From Steinernema hermaphroditum (Eukaryota; Nematoda; Chromadorea; Rhabditida; Steinernematidae): a stretch of DNA of 64,000 bases. How positions within the stretch are numbered: the first letter of the stretch is position 1; every line of letters starts with the position of its first letter. Made by a program: the position numbers and the translations under genes. A model generated the notes under the pieces. It had not been told where the DNA came from. It saw only the letters and a program-made list of their open reading frames with translations, and did no database searches. Below, piece by piece: positions 63,868-64,000 of this stretch. Location of the stretch: NCBI GenBank assembly GCA_030435675.1, contig CM059621.1, forward strand, positions 17,916,653-17,980,652, given 5' to 3'.

Positions 63868-64000
63868 GTTTTGCAGGAAACTAAGATAGTCCACAGTAAT
63901 CCCAACGGGAATAGGCGCGTTCGATCAGGCTCGTGCAGTTCTACAAGATCCAATCATAAAAATGCTATGGTACTTTGGAGCAGGAGGGTCAGATGCAGAG
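63868..64000 (+). repeat. Partial monomer at the right window edge
   Basis: The final 133 bp are a normal monomer cut by the window end after CAGATGCAGAG (position 133). It has AATCCCAACG, GGAATAG and C at 98. There is no sign of the array ending. Confidence 0.95.

Larger units (their letters stand above)
1..64000 (+). repeat. Satellite DNA array, ~173-bp monomer, 369 complete copies plus a partial one
   Basis: The motif GTTTTGCAGGAAACTAAG recurs every 173 bp, with few exceptions, from base 1 to base 63,868, always on the + strand. Of 369 complete monomers, 338 are exactly 173 bp by start-to-start spacing; 31 have other lengths (164, 172, 174, 175 or 184 bp). Copies differ mostly at a handful of positions, so most pairs look well above 90% identical by eye. 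Composition of the first monomer is 53 A, 42 T, 45 G and 33 C (45% GC), with six CpG sites. No other sequence interrupts the array and both ends run off the window. Monomer length near one nucleosome repeat and this homogeneity are typical of eukaryotic centromeric or heterochromatic satellites (family knowledge). The exact chromosomal location and species cannot be told from the window. Confidence 0.98.
40143..64000 (+). repeat. Domain 5: homogenised satellite domain dominated by the GGGCCC-tail monomer
   Basis: Most monomers end GCAAGGGCCCTGCT and have C at 98 with TTCTACAAGATCC. Variation is mainly in window 33-38, where AATTCCAACG, AATTCCAGCG and AAATCCAGCG alternate with AATCCCAACG. AATTCCAGCG is seen only from about 43.1 to 59.7 kb. 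D monomers are nearly absent (six by my count), and four of them carry T55. GTAGAACAAGATTC is missing from 39.4 to 63.4 kb and reappears in a single monomer near 63.4 kb. Eight AAATCCC-bearing 174-bp monomers fall here. Confidence 0.75.

Noticed and set aside
1..64000. CRISPR array.
   Set aside because: The repeat unit is 173 bp with no unique spacers between conserved repeats; the whole unit is conserved.
1..64000. Ribosomal DNA, telomeric repeats or a coding tandem-repeat protein gene.
   Set aside because: No rRNA-like sequence or short telomere motif was seen, and a 173-bp period cannot keep a reading frame across copies.
1..64000. Assembly artefact (one monomer falsely multiplied).
   Set aside because: Monomers carry many linked variants arranged in domains and duplicated blocks, which a simple collapse-and-repeat error would not create. 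Exact copy number still cannot be guaranteed without reads.

Overview
The window is one thing from end to end: a head-to-tail tandem array of a roughly 173-bp satellite monomer, all on the same strand. The first copy starts at base 1 and the last, cut off by the window, starts at 63,868. That gives 369 complete monomers plus 133 bp of a 370th. 369 x 173 would put the last start at 63,838; it is at 63,868, and the net +30 bp is fully accounted for by 31 odd-length monomers that I located individually. There is no unique flank, no inversion, no inserted transposon, no gene, and no tRNA, rRNA or CRISPR array. Both window edges lie inside the array, so it is longer than 64 kb.

Organism: a long homogeneous array of a nucleosome-sized (about 173 bp, about 45% GC) monomer is typical of eukaryotic centromeric, pericentromeric or subtelomeric heterochromatin. 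I do not recognise this monomer as a named family and cannot assign a species or chromosomal position. Nothing suggests a bacterial or phage origin. No CENP-B box is present.

Internal layout, using monomer coordinates 1-173 with position 1 at the G of GTTTTGCAGG: variation is confined to a few windows (about 33-44, 55-57, 72-83, 98, 118 and 142-157). The rest is almost invariant. Combinations of these variants define monomer types and five soft-edged domains. (1) 1-15,575: 'D' monomers (A at 98, ATGATAT) spaced through 'A' monomers (C at 98, ATGCTAT) in a dimer-like pattern, with a recurring 7-monomer cassette. (2) 15,576-24,738: no D monomers, rich in GTAGAACAAGATTC and GGAATAG variants. (3) 24,739-36,509: D/A pattern returns, including a segment at about 30.1-31.6 kb that is nearly a copy of about 2.1-3.5 kb. 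(4) 36,510-40,142: CCAGCG variants appear in number, with a 6-monomer (1,038-bp) local periodicity. (5) 40,143-64,000: dominated by one monomer type (tail GCAAGGGCCCTGCT), with runs of identical copies and frequent AATTCCAGCG or AAATCCAGCG.

There are no genes to work together. The biology visible here is repeat turnover: block duplications whose spacing equals a whole number of monomers once the identified indels are counted, local homogenisation, and recurrent 1-bp length changes at two hotspots. The many short open frames (about 78 codons) are a by-product of the monomer and are not annotated as coding.
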